Source of the DNA: Gemmatimonadaceae bacterium | GTDB taxonomy: Bacteria; Gemmatimonadota; Gemmatimonadetes; Gemmatimonadales; Gemmatimonadaceae | Assembly: GCA_019637445.1 (NCBI GenBank) | Contig: JAHBVS010000001.1 | Location: 1,957,586-2,021,585 of the forward strand | Length of the DNA stretch: 64,000 bases | Direction: 5' to 3' | In this document: one piece after another, positions 17,389-27,405 of the stretch | How the letters are laid out: each line of letters begins with the position of its first letter | Position numbering within the stretch: the stretch's first letter is position 1 | Position numbers and translations under genes: made by a program | Notes under the pieces: model-generated | Database searches by the model: none | Seen by the model: only the letters and a program-made list of their open reading frames with translations | Told to the model about the DNA's origin: nothing

Positions 17389-20300
17389 ACATCGTTGGCT
17401 TCAGTGTCCGCAACCGGCAGTTCATGCTGGTCAGCTTCGTCGCGTTGCTGGCGATGGGCGCGTTCTCGATGCTCACGATCCCGCGCGCCGAGGACCCGGT
17501 GTTTCCGATCCCGGTCTATCCGATCATCGCGGTGTATCCGGGCGCCAGCCCGACCGATATGGAACAGTTGGTCGTGGACCCCATCGAGGACCGCATCCGC
17601 GCCCTCGAGGACCTGCGCGACGTCAAGACGAGCATCGAGGACGGGCTCGCCGTCATCGTGCCCGAGTTCGAGGTCTATGTAGACGCCGACCGGAAGTACG
17701 ACGAAGTCGTCCGCGAAGTGAACTCGATTCGCGCCGATCTCCCGGCCGACCTCGCGCGACTTGATGTGAACCAGATCAACCCCTCGGACGTCAACATCGC
17801 GCAGTTCGCGTTGGTGTCCGAGACCACGCCCTACTACGAGTTGGACCGCCAGGCCCGCGCGCTGCGTGATGCCTTGCTGCGCGTACCCGGTGTGAAGGCG
17901 TCGGAGACCTGGGGCTACCCCGCGCGTGAGGCGCGCGTGACGCTCGACGTCGGTCGGCTGGCCGAACTCGGCGTGCCGCTGACGCAGGTGCTGCAGGCCG
18001 TGGGAGGCGAGAGCGCGAACATCCCCGGCGGCAGCGTCAACGCCGGCACACGGCGATTCAATGTGAAGACTGGCGGCGGCTACCGTTCGCTGGAGCAGAT
18101 CCGAACGACGGTCATCGCCGGCACGCCCGGCAGCACGCTGCGCCTTGGTGACGTTGCCGATGTCGCCTGGGACTACGAGGATGCATCGAGCACCGCGCGC
18201 CTCAACGGTCGCCGCGCGGTCTGGGTGACGGCCACGATGCAGGAGAACCGCAACATCATGGCGGTGCGTGACGGCATCTGGGCCGAAGCGGATGCGTTTG
18301 CGGCAGCGATGCCCGCGGCCATCTCGCTGGAGCGGCCCTTCGATCAGTCGCGGAACGTGCGGCTGCGGCTCTCGCGGCTCACCACCGACTTCCTGATCGC
18401 CATCGCGCTGGTCATCCTCACGCTGCTGCCACTTGGCTTTCGCGCCTCGGGCATCGTGATGGTCAGCATCCCGCTGTCGCTCGCCATTGGCGTGACGCTG
18501 CTCAAGGCCTTTGGCTACAGCATCAACCAGCTGAGCATCGTGGGCTTCGTGATCGCGCTCGGCCTGCTGGTCGATGACTCCATCGTGGTGGTGGAGAACA
18601 TCGCCCGCTTCCTGCGCGAGGGATACAAGCGGACCGAAGCGGCGATTGCGGCGACGAACCAGATCCTTGTGGCCGTCGTCGGTACCACCGCGACGCTGAT
18701 CTTTGCCTTCCTTCCCGTGCTGATGCTGCCGGGCACGCCGGGCAAGTTTATCCGGTCGATGCCCGCGGCCGTGGTGTTCACGATTGCCGCATCGCTGCTG
18801 GTGTCCATCACGATCATACCGTTCCTCGCCGCGGTATTCCTGCGCGAGGAGAAGGACGAGCACGGCAACATCTTCCTGCGCGCGCTGAATCGTCTGATTG
18901 ATGCCACCTATGCCCGCGTGCTGCACCGGGCGCTGGGACATCCGATGCGCACGCTGGCCGTGGCGGCGCTGCTCTTCGTCGGCGCGCTGGCGTTGATTCC
19001 CAGCATCGGCTTCTCGCTGTTCCCCAAGGCCGGTACGCCGCAGTTCCTTGTGCGCGTGACGGCCCCGGAGGGCAGCGCGCTGGCGATCACGGACTCCGGC
19101 GTGGCCTTCGCCGAGCGCGCGCTGCTTCGGCGCGAGCGGGTGACGGATGTCTACGCAAACGTCGGCCGCGGCAACCCAAAGATCTACTACAACATCAACT
19201 CCGAGGCGGAGCGCTCGACGCGCGGCGAGCTGTTCGTGCTGTTGGAGGACTACGACAACACGGACACGCCGCTGCTGCTGGACTCGTTGCGCGCGGAGTT
19301 TGACCTGTATCCCGACGCGCGTATCACGGTGACAGAGTTCGAGAACGGGCCGCCGATCGACGCACCCATCGCAATGCGGGTGACGGGTGGCAACCTCGAT
19401 TCGCTGCGCGCCATCGCCGGCCGGATCGAGGGGATCATGGAAGGCACGCCGGGCACCCGCGATGTGGTGAACCCGCTGCGCGTTTCGCGCACGGATCTTC
19501 GACTGCGCACCGACCGCGCCAAGGCCGGGCTCTATGGCGTGCCGACTGTCGAGGTCGATCGCGCCGTGCGACTCGCGCTCGAGGGACTCACCGCTGGCCG
19601 CGTCCGCGACGACGACGGTGAGGAGTATTCCGTGACGCTTCGACTGCCTGGGCCGACTCGCAAGGGGCCCGAAGCCCTCGACCGCATCTATGCCGGCGCC
19701 GTCACCGGCGCACAGGTGCCTGTGAGGCAACTCGCCTCACTCGAGTTCGAGACCTCGGCGCCCGTCATCCAGCACTACGATGGCGAACGCGCCGTGACCG
19801 TGACATCGCAGGTGCGCACGGGGTTCATCACCGATCGCGTGACGCGCGAAATCCTGGCCGAGCTGGAGATACTGCAGTTGCCCGACGGCTACCGCATCAC
19901 GCCGGCTGGTGAGATTGCCAGTCGGCAGGAGAGTTTCGGCGGGCTTGGCGCGGCGATCCTCATTGCCACCTTCGGCATCCTCGCAATCCTCGTGTTGGAG
20001 TTCAAGACGTTCCGCGGCATGCTGATCGTCGCGAGCGTCATCCCCTTGGGCGTGATCGGTGGCCTTGTTGGCCTCTGGCTGACGGGCTACACGCTGAGCT
20101 TCAGCGCAGTAATCGGCTTTGTGGCCCTGATCGGCATCGAGATCAAGAGTTCGATCCTGCTCGTGGACTTCACCAACCAGTTGCGCGCTACGGGCCTTGG
20201 ACTCGACGAGTCCATCGAGCGGGCGGGCAAGATCCGCTTCGTGCCCATCGTGTTGACCTCGCTCACGGCGATCGGCGGACTCACGCCGTTGGCGGTGCAG

Positions 20301-20453
20301 GGCAGCTCGCTCTACTCGCCCCTGGCCATCGTCATCATCGGTGGCTTGGTGAGCTCCACGCTGCTGTCGCGCTTGGTGACACCTGTGCTCTACAAGCTCC
20401 TGCCGCCCACCGAGGATGAGGTGATGCACACGGGGGAGTTCGCCGTGGCCTAG
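17385..20453 (+). CDS. RND-family efflux transporter permease (AcrB/MMPL superfamily)
   Basis: 1022 aa, ATG at 17385 overlapping the adaptor stop. It has the RND plan: TM1, a large periplasmic loop, TM2-TM6, TM7, a second loop, TM8-TM12. The proton-relay Asp pair in TM4 is present (GLLVDDSIVVVENI; Asp397 and Asp398). It belongs to the hydrophobe/amphiphile subgroup, close to CusA/AcrB-like pumps, without an obvious metal-binding Met cluster. It uses the proton gradient to export hydrophobic compounds. TetR control suggests that a substrate or a metabolite induces it. Confidence 0.92.
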   Translation: MNIVGFSVRNRQFMLVSFVALLAMGAFSMLTIPRAEDPVFPIPVYPIIAVYPGASPTDMEQLVVDPIEDRIRALEDLRDVKTSIEDGLAVIVPEFEVYVDADRKYDEVVREVNSIRADLPADLARLDVNQINPSDVNIAQFALVSETTPYYELDRQARALRDALLRVPGVKASETWGYPAREARVTLDVGRLAELGVPLTQVLQAVGGESANIPGGSVNAGTRRFNVKTGGGYRSLEQIRTTVIAGTPGSTLRLGDVADVAWDYEDASSTARLNGRRAVWVTATMQENRNIMAVRDGIWAEADAFAAAMPAAISLERPFDQSRNVRLRLSRLTTDFLIAIALVILTLLPLGFRASGIVMVSIPLSLAIGVTLLKAFGYSINQLSIVGFVIALGLLVDDSIVVVENIARFLREGYKRTEAAIAATNQILVAVVGTTATLIFAFLPVLMLPGTPGKFIRSMPAAVVFTIAASLLVSITIIPFLAAVFLREEKDEHGNIFLRALNRLIDATYARVLHRALGHPMRTLAVAALLFVGALALIPSIGFSLFPKAGTPQFLVRVTAPEGSALAITDSGVAFAERALLRRERVTDVYANVGRGNPKIYYNINSEAERSTRGELFVLLEDYDNTDTPLLLDSLRAEFDLYPDARITVTEFENGPPIDAPIAMRVTGGNLDSLRAIAGRIEGIMEGTPGTRDVVNPLRVSRTDLRLRTDRAKAGLYGVPTVEVDRAVRLALEGLTAGRVRDDDGEEYSVTLRLPGPTRKGPEALDRIYAGAVTGAQVPVRQLASLEFETSAPVIQHYDGERAVTVTSQVRTGFITDRVTREILAELEILQLPDGYRITPAGEIASRQESFGGLGAAILIATFGILAILVLEFKTFRGMLIVASVIPLGVIGGLVGLWLTGYTLSFSAVIGFVALIGIEIKSSILLVDFTNQLRATGLGLDESIERAGKIRFVPIVLTSLTAIGGLTPLAVQGSSLYSPLAIVIIGGLVSSTLLSRLVTPVLYKLLPPTEDEVMHTGEFAVA

Positions 20454-20494
20454 GCTGTTTGAACGGACCCTGCGCGCGGTGTAGATATTCTGCA

Positions 20495-23287
20495 ATGCGG
20501 CACACCGCGCGCCTCCTGCTCTTCCTTGGGGCCTTCGCACTCCCGCCGATTCTCGCGGCCCAGGAGCTGCGCGGCACCGTGCGGCTCTCGGCAGCGGGTG
20601 AGCCTGCGGCCGGGGTGATCATCGAGGCGCTACGCAGGGGTAGCGCCGATCGCGTGGCCAGCACCCTGACGGATTCGCGCGGCTACTACATCCTGCACCT
20701 CGTCGCCGGCGAACCGGTGACGGTGCGTGCGCTGCGTATCGGACAGCGGCCCACCATACTCGGCGACTTCACGCTGGCCGCTGGCGAAGTGCGCACCGCG
20801 GATGTCGAGCTCTCTGGCGCGGCGATCGTGCTGGACCGCGTGCGCGTGGTGGGTCAACGCATCTGCGGTCCCAGCAGCGATCGCACGGCGACCGCACTCA
20901 CCCTGCTGGACGAAGCGCGAAAGGCGCTGCGCGCCACGCAGCTGATTTCGACGCAGGGCGAGCTGAGCGCGACCTGGGAGTTGCGAAGCCAGCGCATCAC
21001 CATGCGCGGCGATGCCATTGGCGCGCCGACCCTGCGGGAGTATCGGGGACGCACGAGCCAGCCCTTTGTGAGTCTGGCACCAGACTCGCTTGCTGAGGAC
21101 GGCTATCGACGCGAGCGCGATGGCGAGTCGACCTACTACGCGCCCGATGCCGATGTCCTGCTCTCAGACAGCTTCGTAGCCGGGCACTGCTTCCGCACCG
21201 AGCCGTGGTCGCGCGATGATCGGGATTGGGTCGGCGTCGGTTTCTCGGCGGTCCGCACTCGTCGCGACGTCGTGGACATCGAGGGCACGCTGTGGCTCGA
21301 CCGGCAGAGCGCCGAACTCCGGAGGCTGGAGTACCGCTACTCCAACCTCCCACGCGAGATTCGCGATGCACCGGCCGGCGGTGACGTGCAGTTCCTGCGC
21401 TTGCCAACCGGTGTGTGGCTCGTCGAGCGCTGGGAGATTCGGATGCCGCGGCTGACGGAAACCGAGGAGCCGGTGTTCCGCGGTGGCGTGCAGGTGGGCA
21501 CGACGCGTTCGTCGCGCCTGCGATCTATGGAAGTGGCGGGTGGCGCGGTCCGGGAGATCCGCGGCGACCGCGGCCTGCTCTTCACAACTGTCGGCGCTGA
21601 GACACTGGTCGCACCGAGCACGTCGCCGACAGCGATGGCGGAACTCTGCCCCAACTCGCTCGCCGCCAATGAGGGGTTGCTCTGGGGCGTGGTCAGCGAC
21701 TCAGCTGGCAATCCGCGCTCCGGCGCGCAGGTGCGCGTTGAGTGGCGGCAGAACGCGCGCTGGATCGCGGAGTGGCAACGCAGCTGGGACACGCGCGGGG
21801 TGGTGGCGCGAACCGCGGACGATGGGCTCTGGTTGGCCTGCGGGGTTCCGAAGCGCGAGATCCTGCAGGTGAGTCTGGAGGGCAGCGGTCGGGCGGCGCA
21901 TCCGATCGTCATTCCCCGGGAGGATCTCGGACTTGAGGTCGCCCTAAGCTCGCCTGTGGCTGCGGTGCCGGTTGGTCGTGTCGCAGGGGTTGTGATTGAC
22001 TCGCTGCGCAGAGGTGCCGCGTGGGCCAACGCGCAGTTGCGCGTGATTGGTGGACCCTGGCAGGCGGTGAGCGACTCTTCCGGACGCTTCGTCCTCGATG
22101 GCCTGCCGGAAGGACGCCATCGGATCGTGGTCTTGGACGATGAGCTGAGGACGCTCGGTGTGCCGATGCCCGAGGCGATGGTTGAGGTTCGAGGTGGGCT
22201 GCAGTCCAGCGCGATCGTCGCCTCGCCGACACCCGAGCGGCTCTACGAATCAATCTGTGGAGTGGCACGCGAGCCCGGGCTTGGTGTGATCGTTGGCGAG
22301 TTGCGCGATGTGGCCGGCGTTCGGCGTGCCGGAGTCGCCGTGCAGGCCGAGTGGGTGCGCGCGCTGTTGGGTCCTTCGCGTTCAGAGCAGGATCGACGTC
22401 TGGTCGCCGATACGACCGATGCGGCCGGGCGCTACACGCTCTGTGGAATCCCGGTGGAGGGCGAGGCCGCCAAGTCGGGCGATTTAACCACGTACTTCAG
22501 CGGCGAGGTCTCGCTCAGCGCCAACGCGGGATCGCTCGGCACAGACCCCGTGGGAGTGCGGCTCGACGGGGCGGTGATCCGGCGGCGTGACCTCGTGGCC
22601 GGTGATGCCCGATCGCGCACACGGATCTCCGGGCGCGTGCTGGACCACCTTGGTCAGCCGATTGAAGGCGCCACTGTCGTGGTGGGCGGGCTTGGCGGCC
22701 GCAGCGTGCAGACGTCGGCCGCCGGCGTGTGGGTGATCGATTCGGTGCCAGTGCGCACGACGACCTTGGCAATCCGCGCGCTGCGTTTCTCGCCCTTCGC
22801 ACGCGAGTTGGATCCAATCGGCGGCCGCTTCAACGTCGGTGAGGTGCGGCTGGAGCTCGCGCCGCAGGTGCTGGCGGCAAGCGTGACGACGGCACGGGGT
22901 GGCGGCGGTCCGCAGGCCTGGAAGGCCGAGTTCGAGGAGCGTCGTCGGGCCAGTGCGTCCGGCACATTCATTGACGACGAAGCCATCAAGCGCCAGCCGA
23001 CGCTGCAACAGACGTTCGTGGTGCGGCAGATCTCGAAGGCGCGGCTGAGTTGGGACTCGAGCGGCCGTGGCAAGATCGGCTTCGAGGTCGACTCAGGGAT
23101 GGGCGCGATGTCACTGTGCTATCCACGCTGGTTCATCGACGGCGTGGACTACGGCCAGCCGGAGGCCTTCGAGGAACAGATGTGGTTGGCTCAGGCCGTG
23201 CGCGTGGAGGTCTACAAGGCCACGGAGGCCCCGTCGCGGTACACCGACTTCAATGGTTGCGGCGTGATCCTGATCTGGACGCGCTAG
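20495..23287 (+). CDS. Large exported protein with carboxypeptidase-regulatory and TonB-plug-like domains
   Basis: 930 aa. ATG at 20495 begins a signal peptide (MRHTARLLLFLGAFALPPILAAQ). A CarboxypepD_reg-like fold follows (ELRGTVRLSAAGEPAAGVIIEA.. and SRGYYILHLVAGEPVTVRALRIG). There is a unique middle region with a DADVLLSDSFVAGHCF block, then further Ig/carboxypeptidase-regulatory-like repeats (about 390-480, 510-590, 630-690, 720-800). The C-terminus resembles a TonB plug: CYPRWFIDGVDYGQ ... VRVEVYKATEAPSRYTDFNGCGVILIWTR. No beta-barrel follows, so it is not a complete TonB receptor. It is probably an outer-membrane or surface protein of unknown role. A paralogue lies at 24623. Confidence 0.8.
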   Translation: MRHTARLLLFLGAFALPPILAAQELRGTVRLSAAGEPAAGVIIEALRRGSADRVASTLTDSRGYYILHLVAGEPVTVRALRIGQRPTILGDFTLAAGEVRTADVELSGAAIVLDRVRVVGQRICGPSSDRTATALTLLDEARKALRATQLISTQGELSATWELRSQRITMRGDAIGAPTLREYRGRTSQPFVSLAPDSLAEDGYRRERDGESTYYAPDADVLLSDSFVAGHCFRTEPWSRDDRDWVGVGFSAVRTRRDVVDIEGTLWLDRQSAELRRLEYRYSNLPREIRDAPAGGDVQFLRLPTGVWLVERWEIRMPRLTETEEPVFRGGVQVGTTRSSRLRSMEVAGGAVREIRGDRGLLFTTVGAETLVAPSTSPTAMAELCPNSLAANEGLLWGVVSDSAGNPRSGAQVRVEWRQNARWIAEWQRSWDTRGVVARTADDGLWLACGVPKREILQVSLEGSGRAAHPIVIPREDLGLEVALSSPVAAVPVGRVAGVVIDSLRRGAAWANAQLRVIGGPWQAVSDSSGRFVLDGLPEGRHRIVVLDDELRTLGVPMPEAMVEVRGGLQSSAIVASPTPERLYESICGVAREPGLGVIVGELRDVAGVRRAGVAVQAEWVRALLGPSRSEQDRRLVADTTDAAGRYTLCGIPVEGEAAKSGDLTTYFSGEVSLSANAGSLGTDPVGVRLDGAVIRRRDLVAGDARSRTRISGRVLDHLGQPIEGATVVVGGLGGRSVQTSAAGVWVIDSVPVRTTTLAIRALRFSPFARELDPIGGRFNVGEVRLELAPQVLAASVTTARGGGGPQAWKAEFEERRRASASGTFIDDEAIKRQPTLQQTFVVRQISKARLSWDSSGRGKIGFEVDSGMGAMSLCYPRWFIDGVDYGQPEAFEEQMWLAQAVRVEVYKATEAPSRYTDFNGCGVILIWTR

Positions 23288-23296
23288 CCCAGCCGC

Positions 23297-24496
23297 TCAG
23301 CCCGCCGCCCAGCTCGCCCCCACCGCCCGGATGAAGTTCCCGCCCAGCACCTTCTTGATCGTCGCATCCGAGTGCCGGCGCTTCACCATCGCCTCGGTGA
23401 GATCGAACAACCGCTTCGGATGGTTCATCCCATCCACGTGCACGCCACCGTCCTCCGCGTAGTACGGGTGGTAACGGTCGAAGTTGACCTGGTCGGCAAT
23501 CGCCAGCGGTTGGTTGTCCTTGGGGATCGGCGCACCGATACCGGCCATGTCGAGATCCGAACCAATGCCCACGTGGTCCTCGCCGACGAGCTTGATCACG
23601 TAGTCCACGTGGTCTGCCACGTGCTCGACCGTGACCGGCGCCTGCTGACGGATCATGAAGCGGATGAAGCCGATGCCCATCACGCCACCCTTGGCCGCGA
23701 GCCCCTTGATGGCCTCGTCGGTCTTGCAGCGCGTGTAGCCGGGCATCAACCCACGGGCCGCGGCGTGCGTGTAGATCGGCGGCTTGCTGCAGGCGGCCAG
23801 GCCGTCCATCGTCGTACGGTCGGCGCAGTGCGAGAGATCCACGGTCATCCCGACCTTCTGCATGCGCTCGACGATCTCGTGGCCAAAGATCGTGAGGCCG
23901 CCGTCGTTGTGCTCGAGGAAGCCCGCGCCGATGGTGTTCTGAGTGTTGTAGGTGAGCTGCGCCACGCGCTGCCCGAGTCGGTGGAACAGGTCCACGTCCG
24001 CCGCGCGCCGGAAGTGCAGCGCGTTCTGCGTCGTGATCATGATGCCCACGCGCCCGTCAGGGCGGTTGCTGCGCAGGTCCTCCACGTCATCCACGCGCGT
24101 GAAGAACTCGTTGCGCGAGGCAATGAAGCCGTTCCACTCAGCCATGAACTGCAGCATCGCCTCATAACTGTTCGCGCCACGGCCCAAGGCCAGCGTCTTC
24201 ACGCCGGATCCCTTGAACGCCGCGAAGTCCTCGGCGGTGAAGCTCGTGGGGTCCTGCAGCCAGCGGATGGCGCGCGGCGTGCCTTCCTCGCGATTGTCGG
24301 GGAAGGCGAACTGGCAGAGCATGTCCACCACCGGCGATTCTGTCATGAGCCGGATGGTGCGCGCCGAGTAGTCGTCGGTGAAGGGGCCGAGTTGGTAGCG
24401 ACCCTTGAGGATGGCCGGGGCGGCGAAGGCCGGGCGCGGCAGGAGGCTCGCGGCAGAGGCGCCGGCGAGGAGACGAAGAAGGGTTCGGCGTTGCAT
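23297..24496 (-). CDS. Exported membrane dipeptidase (peptidase M19)
   Basis: 399 aa, ATG at 24496. The N-terminus MQRRTLLRLLAGASAASLL looks like a twin-arginine signal. The M19 (renal dipeptidase) fold follows: DMLCQFAFPDN in the place of the first metal site, HNDGGLTIFGHEIVERMQKVGMTVDLSHCADRTT, YTHAAARGLMPGYTR, and VGIGSDLDM. The typical first HxD is partly changed (VVDMLCQFAF), so zinc ligation should be checked. The family hydrolyses dipeptides, often with D-residues. It is convergent with the paralogue upstream (9-bp gap) and divergent from the one downstream. Confidence 0.85.
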   Translation of the reverse strand: MQRRTLLRLLAGASAASLLPRPAFAAPAILKGRYQLGPFTDDYSARTIRLMTESPVVDMLCQFAFPDNREEGTPRAIRWLQDPTSFTAEDFAAFKGSGVKTLALGRGANSYEAMLQFMAEWNGFIASRNEFFTRVDDVEDLRSNRPDGRVGIMITTQNALHFRRAADVDLFHRLGQRVAQLTYNTQNTIGAGFLEHNDGGLTIFGHEIVERMQKVGMTVDLSHCADRTTMDGLAACSKPPIYTHAAARGLMPGYTRCKTDEAIKGLAAKGGVMGIGFIRFMIRQQAPVTVEHVADHVDYVIKLVGEDHVGIGSDLDMAGIGAPIPKDNQPLAIADQVNFDRYHPYYAEDGGVHVDGMNHPKRLFDLTEAMVKRRHSDATIKKVLGGNFIRAVGASWAAG

Positions 24497-24622
24497 CGGG
24501 CGAATGTGCGGCCTAGGGCGCCACTCTTCAAGTCGTGGAGGCCTAGGCCCTATGGTGTGCTCTCTTGACAGCAATCGTCCACACTCCAGTGTAGAGACAA
24601 CAACGTCAGCGCGAGGAGAGGG

Positions 24623-27394
24623 ATGCGCGTTTGGGCTGCGGCCGTACTAGCACTCCTATCGACCGCCGTGGCCGCGGCCGGTCAGGAGCTGCGCGGCACG
24701 CTGTTCACCAACGACTCGCTCCACACTCTCAGTGGAGTGCTGGTTGAAGCCACTGACAGGTCGGGGGCGCGAGCGGCCGTATCTCTCTCGGACTCGCGCG
24801 GGAAGTTCGTGCTTTCTCTGCCCGCGGGCCGGACGCTGTCTCTCCGGGCATTGCGCATCGGGTATCGCCCTGCGGCTCTTGGAGAGATCGAGCTCGCACC
24901 TGGCGACACTGTGGAGCGCGCGTTCTACGCGTCAGCGGCCGCTATCGTACTCGATGAAGTCATGGTCGCCGAGTCCCAACGCTGCGGCAGACTCGGCGAG
25001 AGCGGCCGTCGTGCGGCGACGCTGTTCGGCGAAGCTCGCAAGGCGATCGAGGCGTCGCGGCTCGAAGCTGGAGGCGCAGAACTGAGCGCAGTATGGAGCC
25101 TCTACAGCCGACGGCGGGCCTTGAACGGTCGGCCGCTGGGAGAGGCGCAACAGCGCCAGTATGAAGGCTCGACCGCTCGACCGTTCGCCAGCGCGCCCGC
25201 CGACTCGCTCGAGGCGCATGGGTACGTTCGTGAGATCGACGGCGAGATGCAGTTCTTTGCGCCTGATGCCGATGTCTTGCTCTCGGACTCCTTTGCTCGC
25301 ACGCACTGCTTCCAAGCCGTCGACGGCGAGGGCCCGCGCGCCGGCCAGGTTGGTGTGGCGTTTCGGCCGGCCCCTGAGCGCCGCAACCTGCCGGAGATCG
25401 CAGGCACGTTCTGGCTGAATGCCAAGACACTGGAGCTCAATCGGCTTGAGTTCGAGTATGTCGGACTGCCGCCTGTGTTCTCAGGTCGGACGGCTGGAGG
25501 CGACGTCGGATTCGCGAAGCTGAGCACCGGTAGCTGGCTCGTCGGTGAATGGAGCATCCGAATGCCGCGCGTCAGCGTCGGGATGGAGCGCGTCGTGGGC
25601 AGAACGAGCCGCCCGATTACGCGAGTCCGTTCGCTCGAGGAAACGGGCGGCATCGTGCAGGCCGTCCGGCTCGGCGGCCGCGTCGTGCTCGAACGTCGGG
25701 AGACGGGAGACTTCGATGCACCTGCGCTCGACGCTGAGACGGTCGCGCTGCTTTGCCACTCGCCGCTAGGGGCGCGAGACGCGGTGGTCTGAGGCACGCT
25801 GCGAGATGCGAGCTCATCGTCCACGGAAGGTGTCACCGTGAGGGTCCGAAGCTTGACCGCCGTTCAGGGCGTTGCCCCTACGCGGGAGTGGGAGGCGGTC
25901 ACGGAGCGTGACGGATTCTGGTACGTCTGTGGAGTGCCGCGCGGTGTTGTCTTGCGCGCTGACGCCGCCCTGTCAGGTCGGCGCGTTGTGTCGAGCTACG
26001 AGCTCGTCCCGGCTTGGGACGGAGGGGCGGAGATCGGCTTGGAGGCGACGGCCGAGCTCGAAGGCGACTCGCGGGCTCTGTCGGGGGTTGCCTATGACTC
26101 CCTCCGCAACGACTCGCCGTGGGCAGGGGCGCGTGTCGCCGCCCTGGGCACCGGCATCGCAGGCCAGACGAGCGACTCCGGAGAGTTCACGTTAGCGGGA
26201 GTGCCTGAGGGTCCGCTGCGTCTCGCGATATGGGACGATCTCATTCGCGATCTCGGATTACCGCCAGTTGAACTAACGGTTGATCCAGCGTCGACGGAGT
26301 TGCCTCGAGTCGTCGTGGTCCTACCCAAGACTGTCGCAGGTGAGGCAGTCGCATCAACAGAAGGTGCGCGTTGCGTGCTCGGGCGCGTGGTCGACCCTCA
26401 AGGCACCGCGCTGCGAGATGCGACAGTCCGCGTCAGGTGGCGCCGTCTGACGCGAACGGGGGAGACGTGGTCGGCCAGTTCTCCAGAACTCGAGACTCTC
26501 ACGGGCGCTGACGGCCGATACGTCGTCTGTGGACTCCCGCTCTCAGACGCTGCGGAAGGAGTAATCGACGGAGCCTTTGCCATCAACGTCACGGTGGGCG
26601 GACGCGATGGCATAGTGGTGGGCCTGGACTTGACCGAATCTCGCGTGTCCGCGCGGAACATCACGCTTGGAGGACCCGACGATGTCCGTGCGATTGCCGG
26701 ACGTGTCGAGTCGGGCGTTGGCGCGCCGCTCGCCGACGCACTCGTGAGCGTGGTGGGGGTCGATTCTCTGTGGGCGCGCAGCGGACCTGACGGCATGTGG
26801 CAGATCCCGCGGGTGCCACTGCGCAGTGCTCGGCTCGAAGTTCGGGCGGTCGGTTACGCTCCCGTTGAGTTCGATGTCGAGCCGGTAGGATCGAGCTTCC
26901 CGGAGGCGGCGGTACGCCTTGTGCCCGCTGTTCAGTCGCTTGCAGCTGTCACGGTGACCGCGAGGGCGAGCGCGCTCGGGTATCGCGAAGCGTTCGAGGA
27001 CCGCCGCAAGTCCTACTCCTTCGGGACTTTCTTCGACGACTCGCTCTTGGCGCGACAATCGTACGTGACTTCCGATTTCATCATCTCACGGGTTTCAAAG
27101 GCGCGCGCAGCGACAGCGGGCGCCCGCGAGAACTCCCGAAATGACCCGAAGGCACGCCTTATCCCTCCCGGCCAGAAAAAGATCGCCTTCGAAGTTGACG
27201 CTGGCTTCGGCGCGATGTCGCTCTGCAATCCACGCTGGTTCATCGATGGCGTGGATTTCGGCATTCCATCCGCCGCGGAAGAGGAAGTCTGGCTTCGCCA
27301 GGCAAAGCGCATCGAGGTGTACAAGGCCTCCCTCGCTCCTGCGCAATACAACGACTTCGATGGCTGCGGCGTGATCCTGATCTGGACGCGCTGA
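24623..27394 (+). pseudogene. Paralogue of the 20495 gene, interrupted by one in-frame TGA
   Basis: One continuous 924-codon frame from ATG 24623 (Shine-Dalgarno GAGGAGAG at 24613-24620) to a stop at 27394, broken only by a TGA at 25790-25792 (codon 390). On both sides the frame aligns with its neighbour: signal peptide, QELRGTLFTNDSLHTLSGV, DADVLLSDSFARTHCF, and the end CNPRWFIDGVDFG ... GCGVILIWTR. At the TGA the intact copy has TGG (Trp397, in LLWGVV), so a single G-to-A change explains it. No frameshift is present. It may be a recent pseudogene, a sequencing error or readthrough. A GTG at 25838 could restart translation, but without a signal peptide. Confidence 0.8.
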
Positions 27395-27405
27395 CCCGCG
27401 GCCCG

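Noticed and set aside
17361-19730. Long minus-strand open frame opposite the RND pump gene
   Set aside because: It is a GC-rich shadow of a clear RND permease; its translation is His/Arg/Glu-rich without recognisable domains.
25838-27394. Separate gene from the GTG at 25838
   Set aside because: It continues the same frame as the preceding part, lacks a signal peptide and a ribosome-binding site, and aligns with the C-terminal half of the paralogue; it is treated as the second half of an interrupted gene.
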